A stretch of DNA of 64,000 nucleotides. Origin: Brachionus manjavacas. Taxonomy: Eukaryota > Rotifera > Eurotatoria > Ploima > Brachionidae. The stretch covers positions 2,928,501-2,992,500 of the forward strand of contig JAHQIY010000001.1 in the NCBI GenBank assembly GCA_019054805.1, given 5' to 3'. The notes under the pieces are model-generated. The model saw nothing but the letters and a program-made list of their open reading frames with translations. It ran no database searches and had not been told where the DNA came from. Made by a program: the position numbers and the translations under genes. Positions within the stretch are counted from its first letter, which is position 1. Every line of letters begins with the position of its first letter. Shown piece after piece: positions 24,002 to 34,559 of this stretch.

Positions 24002-25542
24002 TTAATTTAAGTTTAATCTCGAAGTAATTGGTTGAGCAACCAATCTTTTAAAAGACAAAATGCTCATTATTAAAGACATTGTTAGCAGAAGGATCAAAGT
24101 TCCGATCATTATGTACCATTGTTTGTAAAAAACGCCTCCCCAATTAGGTCCAAGAATGCATGCCAAGCCGACCACAGTGCGGCGAATACCCTGGCTTAGT
24201 CCTTGTGAGTGAACGCTTGTAATTTTGGATAGCAAGGAAATTGACGCCAACACTATAAATGGCAAACTAAATACATTTCCGAACACAGGAAATATGAACA
24301 ACAAATATTGCTGTATATTTCCTTTACTTGGCTCAGCCATTGGCAAATAAACTATTAAAAATATTAAAGTCAATAGATTTCCAACAATACCAATCATTAG
24401 CAAATTGCGGTCTTTGATTTTTTTGCTAAAAAAACTTAAAAGCAGAAAAACTATCATAATCTCCAGACCTGCTAGACCGAACAAAATACTGTTTTCTATG
24501 TCCGACCAGTTGAAGTAGTCTCTGGTAAACGGTGTCAACATTGTCTTGAGGTTAACTTAAAACTTTTGAATGCAAATATGTAAAATAAAATACCTCCAGG
24601 ACAGTTTGCATAAAAAAAACTGTAAAAGTGCTGCAATAAACAGCAACTACTTCATCTCTGATATATTCATTGTACAATCTTAGAATTAATGGTCCCGTTT
24701 CGGAATTGTCGACCACTCGAATTGAGTCGTATGACTGGGCAGCACTTTCAGAAGCCAAAAGTCGGGTTTGTTCATCACTAGTTTCTTCTGATTTTTCGTT
24801 GAAATCATTTAAATTTGTATAAAAAAATATGACAATTATTTGCAGTAGAGTCCAAGCTCCGGTCATCAAAAGCTTAATCAAAATTTAAAAATTATTTTTA
24901 AACTTTTTTTGATTTACCCCAGGGGCGGAAAGCTTGTCCAACAAAAACGGACCTATTTTGTAATCTAAATTTAGCATTGCAAAGTTGAAAACCGGTCCAA
25001 TTATCATTCCAATCTAGCAATTGTCTTTTTAAAAAAATTAAAATTTTCAAAATTTTTTTAATTACTTGTCTTCCAACCATTATGCGACTCAAAATTGGAC
25101 TTCTCTCCTCTGCATTTGTGTTTTTTATCACATCGCTAAAAGTAACACTCACTACGCCCAGACCTATGCCAGCGACCAGTCGACCAGCAATTATAAACCA
25201 TGTACTAATGCCCATAAAGTACATAAAGCTACCAGCTATTTGGAAAAAATTGGCAATTATAATTATTAATTTGGTGTTGCTAGTTCTAAAAAATAAATAT
25301 TTAAAGAGAAATTTTTTTTTAGTTTTTTTATTCTACTTGTCTGACCATCGTCCCATTATAGGTGATGAGAATAGACTTGAAAAACTGTAGGCTGACAAGC
25401 AAAAACCGAGCTCCACTTGATTACCACCATATCTTTGTAAAAATTGTAATGCTGTGGGCAAAATAACCGCATATTCGATGCCGGTCAAAAAATTCAAAAA
25501 AAATATGACAATGTAAGATAAGCGGAGTGATGAGACAAACAT
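24002..25542 (-). CDS. MFSD8: Major facilitator superfamily transporter, MFSD8/CLN7-like
   Basis: Five exons on the minus strand: 25337-25542, 25066-25285, 24918-25013, 24594-24872 and 24002-24544, all in phase, giving 447 aa. It has about 12 hydrophobic segments split by a central charged loop (EKSEETSDEQTRLLASES) that contains a possible acidic dileucine sorting motif, EQTRLL. An MFS signature, PIMGRWSDK, follows TM2. The C-terminal half resembles MFSD8 in TVLETMLTPFTRDYFNW, in SQGLSQGIRR...ACILGPNWGG and in the final FKRLVAQPI. MFSD8 is a lysosomal/endosomal membrane transporter linked to chloride handling and mutated in CLN7 disease. The MFS fold is confident; the MFSD8 subfamily less so. 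It diverges from FKBP2 across 183 bp. Confidence 0.78.
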
Positions 25543-25725
25543 TTTTAAAAAATTTTAAAACCATTTTGGATTCTATGAAATGTAAATGCATAGTTTGTTT
25601 TTTGTTTGCCAAATAGTTAAGTTAGATGTATTCAAGTTACAAGACCCAATCGCATTTGAACACGATCAACCAAGTTGTTGAAGTTAAGAATATTTTTTAT
25701 AAAACATAGATAAAACAGAAAGAAA
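25543..25725. promoter_or_regulatory. Divergent promoter interval, MFSD8-like / FKBP2
   Basis: Only 183 bp separate the two start codons, so both promoters must lie here or overlap. The middle 60 bp (about 25621-25680) is richer in G and C than the flanks and contains AAGACCCAATCGCATTTG. A TATAAAA string at 25698-25704 sits too close to the FKBP2 ATG to be trusted in this AT-rich background. Confidence 0.5.
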
Positions 25726-26193
25726 ATGAATTTTTTAAAATTGATTGCTTTGGTCGTTCTGGTGTGCGCTGTGACTGCTGAGGACAAAAAATCACAGAAA
25801 AAACTTCAAATTGGCATCAAAAAAAGAGTTGAGAATTGTTCGCGAACATCGAAAAAAGGCGACCTACTGTCCATGCACTATGTGGGCAAACTAGAGGATG
25901 GCAGTGAATTTGACTCATCAGTAGGTCGCGGTGAGCCTTTCGAATTCACTCTTGGAGTCGGTCAAGTGATCAAAGGCTGGGACCAGGGCTTGTTGGACAT
26001 GTGCGAGGGTGAGAAAAGGAAACTAATCATTCCTTCGCATTTGGCATATGGAGATCATGGTGCACCACCCAAAATACCGGGTAATCTAAAACTTAACTTG
26101 ATTTTTTTTTCTAATTTTTTACTTTATCCAGGCGGTGCTACTCTCGTTTTCGAGGTGGAATTACTCAAAATTAACAGAAAGTCAGATCTGTGA
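25726..26193 (+). CDS. FKBP2: FKBP2-type peptidyl-prolyl cis-trans isomerase, ER lumen
   Basis: Two exons, 25726-26080 and 26132-26193, give 138 aa. The 51-nt intron keeps the frame open, so the unspliced read-through is misleading; the donor is CCGG|GTAATC and the acceptor TATCCAG|GCGG, restoring [15 protein letters not shown] signal peptide ([18 protein letters not shown]) is followed by one FKBP domain. It has the family's active-site features: [28 protein letters not shown], then AYG and [11 protein letters not shown]. The C-terminus RKSDL may act as an ER-retention signal like the RTEL end of FKBP2. The enzyme catalyses proline isomerisation during secretory protein folding. An AATAAA signal is at 26232-26237. 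I am very confident of the family. Confidence 0.93.
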   Translation: MNFLKLIALVVLVCAVTAEDKKSQKKLQIGIKKRVENCSRTSKKGDLLSMHYVGKLEDGSEFDSSVGRGEPFEFTLGVGQVIKGWDQGLLDMCEGEKRKLIIPSHLAYGDHGAPPKIPGNLKLNLIFFSNFLLYPGGATLVFEVELLKINRKSDL

Positions 26194-26579
26194 GCAACAA
26201 AAAAAATTATTAATTTTCTAGTTTTGTTTTTAATAAAATGATTTAATATTTGAATTTATAAAATTTTCTTAGAAGAGCTTCAAATATTTAAACTAATAAA
26301 TAATTGAATAATCCTTCATGTTTTTTTCGACTTGAACACGATCGATAGGAACTTTAAAGTCACTTAACTTTCGATCGATTTAATAAGACTTTGATTGATG
26401 TCTATAAGGATTTAAGATTATATTTTTTTCATTTACCAAGGAAATGCACATAAAGCATTGATTTTTATGACTAATTGTCTTGAGTCTATTAAACTAACTT
26501 TTATTCTTTTTTAGCCATAATATTTTCCTGTTTTGTGTTTTTCAATACGAAAAGTTTATTTCGTGGAAAATAAAAAGCT

Positions 26580-27669
26580 ATGGATGAAAATAAGCGTAAT
26601 ATGTACATTGGCTTGGCTGTTGGTTTTGGATCATTTATTGGTCTCATGGTAGTTTTATGTCTAATATGGAATTGCCTTTGTGGAAAGTAAGCTTTTCTTG
26701 TTTAAAATCCCTTGTTAGTATTTGTTTTAAGACAAATTATTTATCAAAAATTAATTTTTGATTTTTCCAATGATAGGATCATTTGTGATAAGAAAAAAAA
26801 TTTTTGCGTTATAAATTTTTTGGAACTAAATTGTGTTAGAATAGAATTACAAATAATATTAACTAATTTATAAAGGTCAAATTTTTTAAGTTCAATATAG
26901 AAAAGAAGCTTATTTAATAATTTTATTTAATTTTAAACTATGCTTTTTGATACTAATATCCTGACACTAGATCCTCAAATGCATCAATTCATGAACGATT
27001 GCCTATAAATAAAAATTTTATCAAATATTCACTTATGGTGTAGATAGTTTTATTTTAACAAAATTCTTACAATCGATTTTTCTTTTATCATTTATTTAAT
27101 TTTGGTATATATTTTTTAATATTTGAATCATTTTATTTTATATTCAATTAAACATCACGATAATCAGTGAGATAAATTTTTTTAATTTATTTTAATTCCT
27201 TATTTAATAGAGAATTATCAATAATTAAGATTTACATCGACGATTTGATGTAAATTAAAGGCCAAAAACTATTATTTTGAACAAGAAAAGTTTGAATTGG
27301 AAAATGTCTGGAAGCAACAATATATTTTTTTCTTAAAGTTTTGTTTGTTGAGGACATTTTTTAAAGTTAAAAATCAGTTTTATTTTAATTTGATTTTAAA
27401 AAATTTGAATTTTCAGCCATGTATTTTGATGATAAGCTGACACTTAGTTAACTATTTAAATTTAATATTTGATAAATAATTAAAAATCGATTTTAAGTCA
27501 TTCAGTAATATGAAAATTGATTTCTATTTTTAAATAAAAATAAATTAAATATTCTTATATTAATAAGTCTCTTTTTTTTTATTTAAGATTTTTTTGTGGT
27601 GATGACAGCTCAATGGATACTGTTGTTGCGAAGGAAAAAAAAAGTCAAACAGCAACAAAAAAAAAATAG
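26580..27669 (+). CDS. Small single-pass membrane protein, function unknown
   Basis: Two exons, 26580-26686 and 27588-27669, join in phase across a GTAAGC donor and a TTTAAG acceptor to give 62 aa. Residues 9-34 are a strong membrane segment (YIGLAVGFGSFIGLMVVLCL, then IWNCLC). It is followed by a cysteine-containing juxtamembrane stretch (GKFFCGDD) and a lysine-rich tail (KEKKSQTATKKK). There is no signal-peptide cleavage site. I do not recognise a family. The 901-bp intron is long for so small a gene. Its stop codon lies 65 bp from that of the convergent minus-strand gene. Exon 1 ends in a good splice donor and exon 2 preserves phase and stops cleanly, which supports a real gene. Confidence 0.5.
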
Positions 27670-27734
27670 CTTGATTAAAATTTTTATTTAATTTACAAAT
27701 AAATTGCATTAAAATTTTTTAATTTCGTTTTAAT

Positions 27735-28230
27735 TTATTGTCCTCCAGGGAAAGTTTTGTTCATTTCCTCCACATATTGTGTCATTGTGCTGAGAACAGC
27801 AGTTCGTCTCTTTTGAGGACAAGGATGAAATTCAGGTGGTCCGTTCGGATCAGTTTCCCACCTGGACTGCTTGATGACATGAGGATGGCCATGGTAAGTT
27901 GACAATATTTCCAAAGTATGTTGAGTTTTTTCTTTGTCGTGTTTATTTGACGCAAAAATACTTGGAGACTCGTCACTTGGCTTTTCCCATGTGTAATTCA
28001 CAATTTGCTTGTAGCCATCTCTGGCTAAATTTTTTTGAAAATAATCGATATTTTTGAGAACAGTATGTGATACATTAGTAATATCAATAGGTGCATCCGG
28101 ACCTGTTTTTTTTAGATCTCTTTTAAAAAAATCATAAAATAAAGATAATATAAATTTTTTTTTTTAAATTAACCTACTCTAGATAAGTTAACTTAAAAGC
28201 GCCAAAACTTCCAAACGACTTATCTGCCAT
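27735..28230 (-). CDS. Unrecognised 145-aa protein, candidate ciliary component
   Basis: Two exons on the minus strand, 28178-28230 and 27735-28119, give 145 aa. The first begins MADKSFGSFGAFKLTYLE; the second begins DLKKTGPDAPIDITNVSH. The protein is soluble and rich in Pro, His and charged residues. It has no signal peptide, membrane segment or catalytic motif that I can see. Notable stretches are TYHGHPHVIKQSRWETDPNG and PPEFHPCPQKRRTAVLSTM. This composition is typical of small axonemal microtubule inner proteins, but I cannot name a family. It shares a 191-bp divergent interval containing an RFX X-box with TTC8/BBS8, so ciliary function is inferred from context only. The gene itself is well supported by splice sites and phase. 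Confidence 0.75.
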
Positions 28231-28311
28231 AATAAAGCAATCAAAATCGTAAAATTTAGCAAAAAATAATATTCGCTATTAAATTTTTTGTCAAAAATTA
28301 TTTTATACTCG

Positions 28312-28325
28312 GTTGTCATGGCAAC
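28312..28325. promoter_or_regulatory. RFX X-box in a divergent ciliary promoter
   Basis: The sequence GTTGTCATGGCAAC matches the X-box form GTTNCCATGGRAAC bound by RFX factors (DAF-19 in nematodes) at all but one conserved position, and it is almost palindromic. It lies 96 bp upstream of the TTC8 start codon and 81 bp upstream of the minus-strand gene's start codon, the usual distance for ciliary genes. BBS8 is an established RFX target in other animals. Confidence 0.8.
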
Positions 28326-28421
28326 CGTATCATAATTCACATGTCAAGGACAAATATATATTTTTGTTTTATTAATAATAATGGAAAAAAATTAATATCT
28401 AAAATTCTTTAATAAAAAATC

Positions 28422-31125
28422 ATGGATCCATTGTTCATGGCTTGCAGCCTTTTTCGTCGACGTAAATTCGACGAATGCACCAAAATATGCTCTCAAATTT
28501 TGGAAAAAAATCCTTATGATCAGGTAGAATTTTTATTTGAATTTTTTTTTTAAATTAAATTTTTTCAAAAGTCAGCATGGGTGCTTAAAATGCGTGCCTT
28601 ATCAGAGCAGGTGTATATTGACGAGGTAGAGATCGATGATGACGGAATTGCCGAGATGCTTGACGAAAACGCTGTTGCGCAAGTAAGCCGTCCAGGTACG
28701 AGTCTAAGAGCGTCAAGCTCGTCACAAAACTCGCTCAGCATGGCAATGAGACCAGTAAGTCAGAGTGGAAGACCGCTTAGTGGCGCAGTGAGACCAGGCA
28801 CTCAGTCAAACCGGCCAGGAACAATGGAACAAGCGATTCGAACACCACGGTCAGCATATACGGCCAGACCATTGACCAGCTCATCGGCCAGATTTGTTCG
28901 CCTAGGCACAGCATCAATGCTCTCATCACCGGACCAATTCATCAATTTGTCCCGGCTCAACTTTACCAAATATGCCGAAATGCCATCTCTGGCCAAGCCA
29001 CTATTCGAGTACATCTTCTACCATGAAAACGATGTCAGAAACGCGCTGCAAATGGCCGCCCTGGCCACTGAAGCGTGTCAGTTCAACGATTGGTGGTGGA
29101 AAGTTCAACTAGGCAAGTGCTACTACAGACTGGGTCTTTTTCGCGAAGCCGAAAAGCAGTTCATCTCAGCATTAAAGCAAAACTCCACAGTTGATGTCTT
29201 TCTGTATTTGTCCAAGATTTACGTCAAGCTAGACCAGCCCTTAAACTCAATAAATCGACTCAAAGAAGCTAACCAGAAGTTTCCATTCGAAGTAAGCATT
29301 TTGCAAGGCATGGCAAGAGTGTACGAAGCAATGGGAGAAATGAATGAGTGCATGAAGTATTACAGAGAAGTGCTACAAACTGATAGTACAAACGTAGAAG
29401 CTATAGCTTGTATAGCGACAAATTATTTCTATAATGATCAGCCTGAAGTGGCGCTCAAGTTTTACCGGCGTTTATTGCAAATGGGAGTGTACAACAGTGA
29501 GATCTTTAACAATATAGGCCTTTGTTGCTTTTATGCTCAGCAGTACGACTTGATTTTGTCGTGTTTTGAGCGAGCATTGACCTTGGCTACCAATGATATG
29601 CAGATAGCTGATATTTGGTACAATTTGGGACATGTGGCTTTAGGTGTAGGAGACAGCAGTTTGGCTTATCAGTGTTTTAGATTGTGCTTGGTTTCTAATA
29701 ATGACAGTGTGGAGGCTTATAATAATTTGGGAGTTCTGGAAATGGCACATGGTCGAAATGAATTGGCCAAGTCATTCTTTCAGGCATCACAAAGTCTTGG
29801 ATCAAATGTCTTTGAACCTAATTTTAATAATGCCTATCTGGCTCATACGGTAAGAATTTGTTTTGTTAAATTTTTTAGATTTTAAAAATTTGAAGTTGAG
29901 TAAAAAAGAACAGAACAAAGTGTAAGAAAACTAAATAACTTTTTTTCTAAGAGTTTAAAATTAGTTCTGTGAATGCAGCATGGTACTCTTTATAAAAATT
30001 TCAGTTTAAATTCAGCAAATTAATTTAAAGATGAAAAAAAATTTAATTCAATTTAATTAATTGATTCTTTTTTTCTGAGATCTAATGGTCTCTAAAATAA
30101 AATTTTTTTTTTGTTGGTAAAAATATAAACAGATAGACTTGATCAAAAAACAATTAATGCAAGAAAAGTAAATTGTTAGCGCTAAATTATTTATATGCTT
30201 ACTATGCTAATATTTTTTGATGTTCAAGTGGACTTAAATAATAAAAAGCTTGTCTAAAGTCGAGAGTTTAGACTTAACTTAAATTAATTAGAATTTTTTC
30301 GAATATTTAAAGTAACTTCGAAATTTATTAAATATTATTACTTTTTAATTGTTTTTGAAAAATTATATTAACTTTGTTATTCTTCTTTGTTTCTAATATT
30401 TTATTTTTAAAAAATAATTAACACATTTTAATTCAAAATTTATCAATATTCAAGAATTTTTTCATAACTTTATTTGGCGAAAGCGTTTTTAATGAACAGA
30501 AAATAAAATTTTAGAAATTGAGGGAAAAAAATGAGAAATAATAAATTTGATTCCAGAATGAAAAAATACATGAATTTTTTAATCTTATTATTTTTCATTA
30601 AAACTATTTATCATTTAAATTGATTCAGTATAGATTAATAAATCTTGATAATTTGTTTAAAAAATTAATCTAATAAGTAATTAAAACTGTAACTTTCATT
30701 GCATAAGCTAATATAGCACAAATAAATTTTTCTTGAATTTTTTTTTGTCACCATGAATTTTATTTTGATTATGGTTTATGACTTATCATGGAAAACAATT
30801 ATTTTTTCCCTTTCTTTTAAATAAAGATTATTTCATTCTATTTTTATAATGTAAGAGAAAAATTTTTAAAATATTATTTTTAGTAAAAAAATTAAATTTA
30901 GTAATTAATGAATAAAAAAAAAGCGTAAAGTAAAAAATAGAGTAGATTCATTCATTTAATTAAAAACACTTAAAAATTTGGTCGAAAATAATTAAAATTT
31001 TTTTTTAGACAGGTGATCTTCAAACTTGTTACCAATGTCTGAGAAAAGCCATCGAAATATTCCCAAATCATGCAAGCACTAAAGAATTGTTGAAGGAATT
31101 GGAGCTAAAATTTTCTGTCTTGTAA
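28422..31125 (+). CDS. TTC8: TTC8/BBS8, BBSome subunit with TPR repeats
   Basis: Three exons, 28422-28523, 28572-29849 and 31009-31125, give 498 aa, close to vertebrate TTC8 (about 500-540). The N-terminus MDPLFMACSLFRRRKFDECT, the RPGTSLRA and GRPGTMEQAIRTPR repeats and SSARFVRLGTASML are hallmarks of BBS8. The remainder is a run of TPRs, including KDWWWK-like NDWWWKVQLGKCYYRLGLFR, YNDQPEVALKFYRRLLQMG, NNIGLCCFYAQQYD and YNNLGVLEMAHGRNE. The last exon supplies the family's C-terminal helix. BBS8 is part of the BBSome, which carries membrane cargo along cilia with intraflagellar transport. The first intron is 48 nt and the second 1159 nt. A poly(A) signal is at 31240-31245. Identification is very secure. 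Confidence 0.97.
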
Positions 31126-31424
31126 CTAATAAGTTGGCTTTGTGTACAATTTGGGTTCAGTGGAAGCAAACCGTGGTGCTGGTCTTGTGTACAAAGGTTG
31201 ATACAAAGCTAACACATTAACTATAAATAATATTACTAGAATAAACTTGATTATAAATCGACTCATTTTTTTCTACTGAAGCCACTACAAATCCTCTTTA
31301 AATACTAGATTTTTTTTTTTTTTTAGAAACATCGTAGTTTGTTTTGTGTCTTAAATTGGTCTAAATAAAATTAGCAAAAAAACCTGGCTTTAAATTTTAA
31401 TTTTTAATTCAAAATTAAAAAATA

Positions 31425-33613
31425 ATGCAAGATAAAAATCCAAAACCTATTTCTCAAGTAAATAGAAATGAGTCGGAACAAGGCTTTGCTCTATGTCGCT
31501 CGGACACCATTCAATTATGGTCTTGGCTTGAAGGAAATCAACAACTAGATGATCCATCTCTAAAAAGTCTTTCAGAGGATATATCCTACCGGATCCGAGA
31601 GTCTTTAGACGTAAGATTATTCTAAAAAATAGATACCTGACAAAAATTTTTTTTGATAGAACGCGGTGAATCTAATGCATCAATGCAAAAGGTCCGAACT
31701 TAAAACCTCTGATGTAAATCAAGCGTTTAAAATCTTAAACATTGAAGTAAGTTCATCATGCTCCTAAGTGTTTAGTTTTTGATTATTTATTCAAGAAAAC
31801 TTTTGGTTACAGTGCCAGGGAACCTTTGGACTATAAGATTATTAAAACTGATGAAATAAATGACAAAATTTTGAATCAATTTAAATCAAAATTTTTTGAA
31901 CTAAATGACACTGTTATAGAATTGAAGTTATTAGAAAAAAACTCAATAGAAAAAAACGAAAAAGTTTTACACGGCAATTGGTTTGTGATAAACGGAAGCT
32001 CAGTTGATTACCGAAACAATGCCAATGATCCAAATGGTGATGTTATTTAGTTATTAAAAGTTATTTATTTTTAATCTTGTGCTTAGTGACCATCGATTTT
32101 GATGAGTCCGAAAATGAAGATATTGAGGGCAGAATCTTTTACCCTCAATTAAATCATGATTATAAGGAATATTATAAAAAAGTTACAAGTGTAATAATGG
32201 GCGAACATGATTCTCCAAGCGAAGACCAAGAAATGCTTGATGTAAAAATATTTAATTTTTTTATTTTTTGTTAACGATTATTTTTAGATGGTCATGGGTG
32301 ATTTTAGAACCAATTCTAAAATTCAACCGGTAGTAGCTTATTTAATTAATTTCTTTCATCAGACAGTAAGGATAAAATTAAAATTGTAAAAGATTAATTT
32401 ACTAAATCTAAGGTTCAAATTCTAACTTTAAATATTTCGGATGAAAAAAAAGAAATTGAAATTCTAGATTATTTAGACCGAGTTTTAAATGCAGTAAAAA
32501 ATTTAATTCTTAATAAAAATGTGTTCTTGGCACCTAAAGGATTCGTAAAAAATTAAAAATTAAAAAATATTATTTTTTACTAATTTTTAATTTTAAAGCT
32601 AACAAAAATTTTGTCTACTTTGCTCTTTTGCTGTATTCAAAATTTTCACCTAGGCTTCAATTTCAGCCTCGATATAAGACAAAAATCAGCATTTATTCTT
32701 GTCATGTTTCTAAAGTAGATTTTCTTTAAAAAAATTTTCTTATTTTAAAATGATTTAAAGGCTTTATGAAAAATTTTCCACCGAAACAATAAAATATATT
32801 CTGACCACCTTTATTAAACCATCGCTAAATGAAACAATAATAGAGACAAAACAAATTTCAAGCTTGATTGGTGTCGCATCTTTGCTCTATAATTTTGGAG
32901 GACAAGTTTGAAAATCTTGAAAAAAAATCAAAATGTTTTAAAAATTTTTCTATTATAAAGATAATTGATCAATATTATACCGAAATTACTGAATTGACTA
33001 TCAAATTGGATAAATTGAATGGTAGGTCAAAACCCATGGCAATGATTTTAAAGCAGATTTTTTTAGTAAAAATTTATAAATGTACCTTATTTATTTTAAT
33101 TTAAAAATTATTTAGGAATGTTTAACAAGACATTTTAAATGGATGCTTAGAAAGAACCTTAGTGAAACTCAGAATTCTAGTTTTTCTCTTAAGAGAATTT
33201 TAATTTTATACAAAAATTTAGTCGATGAATACGGAGATAGCTTTGTTAATCAAATATTAAATTTACATGATTCATTTCGGTACAGAAATTTTTTTGAATT
33301 GAAATTAGGCTATTTAACAAGCGAATGGAATGCTTATCGAATTAAGCTTCGAAGCTTGCCTAGAGTTGAAGAAAATGAAAGCAACAAAGTGGAAGATATT
33401 TTCGAAAAGTGCTTAAGAATTCAAAAAAAAGATTTTAATATAAAATTTGGAAAAATCATTCGGCTTAAACATTCAAATGTTGATATCAAAAAAGAGAGTG
33501 TGATCTCTGAAAAGCAAAAAATTATTCTCGCAAAATATTTGCCGACTAATAAAAGAGATAAAAAAAATTATGAGCAAAATTTGAATTATTTTTACAAAGA
33601 CACATTTTTATAA
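31425..33613 (+). CDS. TAF6L: TAF6L-like histone-fold/HEAT subunit of SAGA
   Basis: I assembled ten in-phase exons: 31425-31610, 31660-31746, 31796-32036, 32087-32241, 32288-32365, 32413-32544, 32599-32714, 32761-32905, 32961-33065 and 33116-33613. They give 580 aa. Residues about 25-92 form the TAF6 histone fold (LSEDISYRIRESLD, NAVNLMHQCKRSELKTSDVN). A linker with HGNWFVINGS follows. Next comes the helical HEAT region, where EYYKKVTSVIMGE and DFRTNSKI match TAF6L better than TAF6, and then KLYEKFSTETIKYIL and VASLLYNFGG. TAF6L is the SAGA/PCAF counterpart of TFIID's TAF6 and pairs with TAF9 as a histone-like dimer in the nucleus. Exon 9 boundaries (weak GTTTGA donor) are least sure. A poly(A) signal is at 33770-33775. 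Confidence 0.83.
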
Positions 33614-34049
33614 TTTATTTGATTATTTTTTTTTTGTATATAAACAAAAATATCCATTTAAAATTTGTTAATATTTATCTCTTAATGGTTAGATCTCTTT
33701 TTGATTTTGAAGAATAACTCAAATTTTCATGCTTTGAAACTTAATTTTGTTGAGAAATTAATTGAATTAAATAAAACCATGATTCGTTTTTTTTTTATTT
33801 CATTTTGCTTACTCAACATATTATTTTAAATATTAAATTTAAATTTTCGGGTCAACGTAGTTTTGTAATTTCTGACAAATTAGTTTTTTTGGACTTAAAT
33901 TGAAACTTGATTAAAAAAATAAATTGAAAAGGCTATTAGAAAAATTAGTAAAATTTTTTGGAAATTCCATATCTTGAGTTGAGGTCCAGATTGAGATTGA
34001 AGTTGTCTGTGTAAATTTTTTTATATAGAAAAATTAAGATTATTGTGGC
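33614..34049. other. Short AT-rich intergenic stretch
   Basis: This holds the 3' untranslated region of TAF6L and otherwise nothing I recognise. Confidence 0.6.
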
Positions 34050-34149
34050 TTGATCCTAGAAAAAGAACAATCTGAGAGCTTTAAAGTGTGTACAGGGGTC
34101 AAAGGTCCGTTCTCTCCCTGACACTATTCCTAATACTTAATTCATGTTC

Positions 34150-34320
34150 ATAAACACCAAATTAGATATCTGGATCACCAATGATGGTACAAAAATCGAG
34201 TGTATAAAGTAATTACTTACTTAGGAAGCACCATCCGTTCAGGGATGGGAATATACAATGACATTTAGAATAGACTTGCTAAAGCAAAGAATGAAACTTA
34301 AAAAACTTGATTTTAAAATG
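34150..34320 (+). mobile_element. LINE fragment (C-terminal RT-linker block)
   Basis: The plus strand reads VITYLGSTIRSGMGIYNDI, then after one stop NRLAKAKNE. This is the 'FKYLGS.I...G....DI..R+.KA+..F' block of LINEs related to the fragments at 8725-9228 and 63608-64000. It is short, interrupted, and belongs to a different LINE type from the one that follows at 34560. Confidence 0.65.
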
Positions 34321-34559
34321 GTCACAAGAGGATCCAGAGTAAGTTAAAAATGTTTTAACATGTAAGAAATGGTGTTTGTTGCATACAAAAAAACTTTGTT
34401 TCGGTCAATGAGGCTGCAATATCGAACATGGATAAAAAAAAGATATAAAAGCAATTTAAAAAACTCTAAATAGAATGATAAATATTCTTTTTTTTCATAT
34501 TTTTTTCATTATTTTATAGTATTTTTTTACGAACCATTTCACTGTCAATTAGATCTGTC

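Noticed and set aside
25698..25704. TATA box for FKBP2
   Set aside because: It is only about 22 bp from the ATG, and TATAAAA strings are frequent in this AT-rich DNA.
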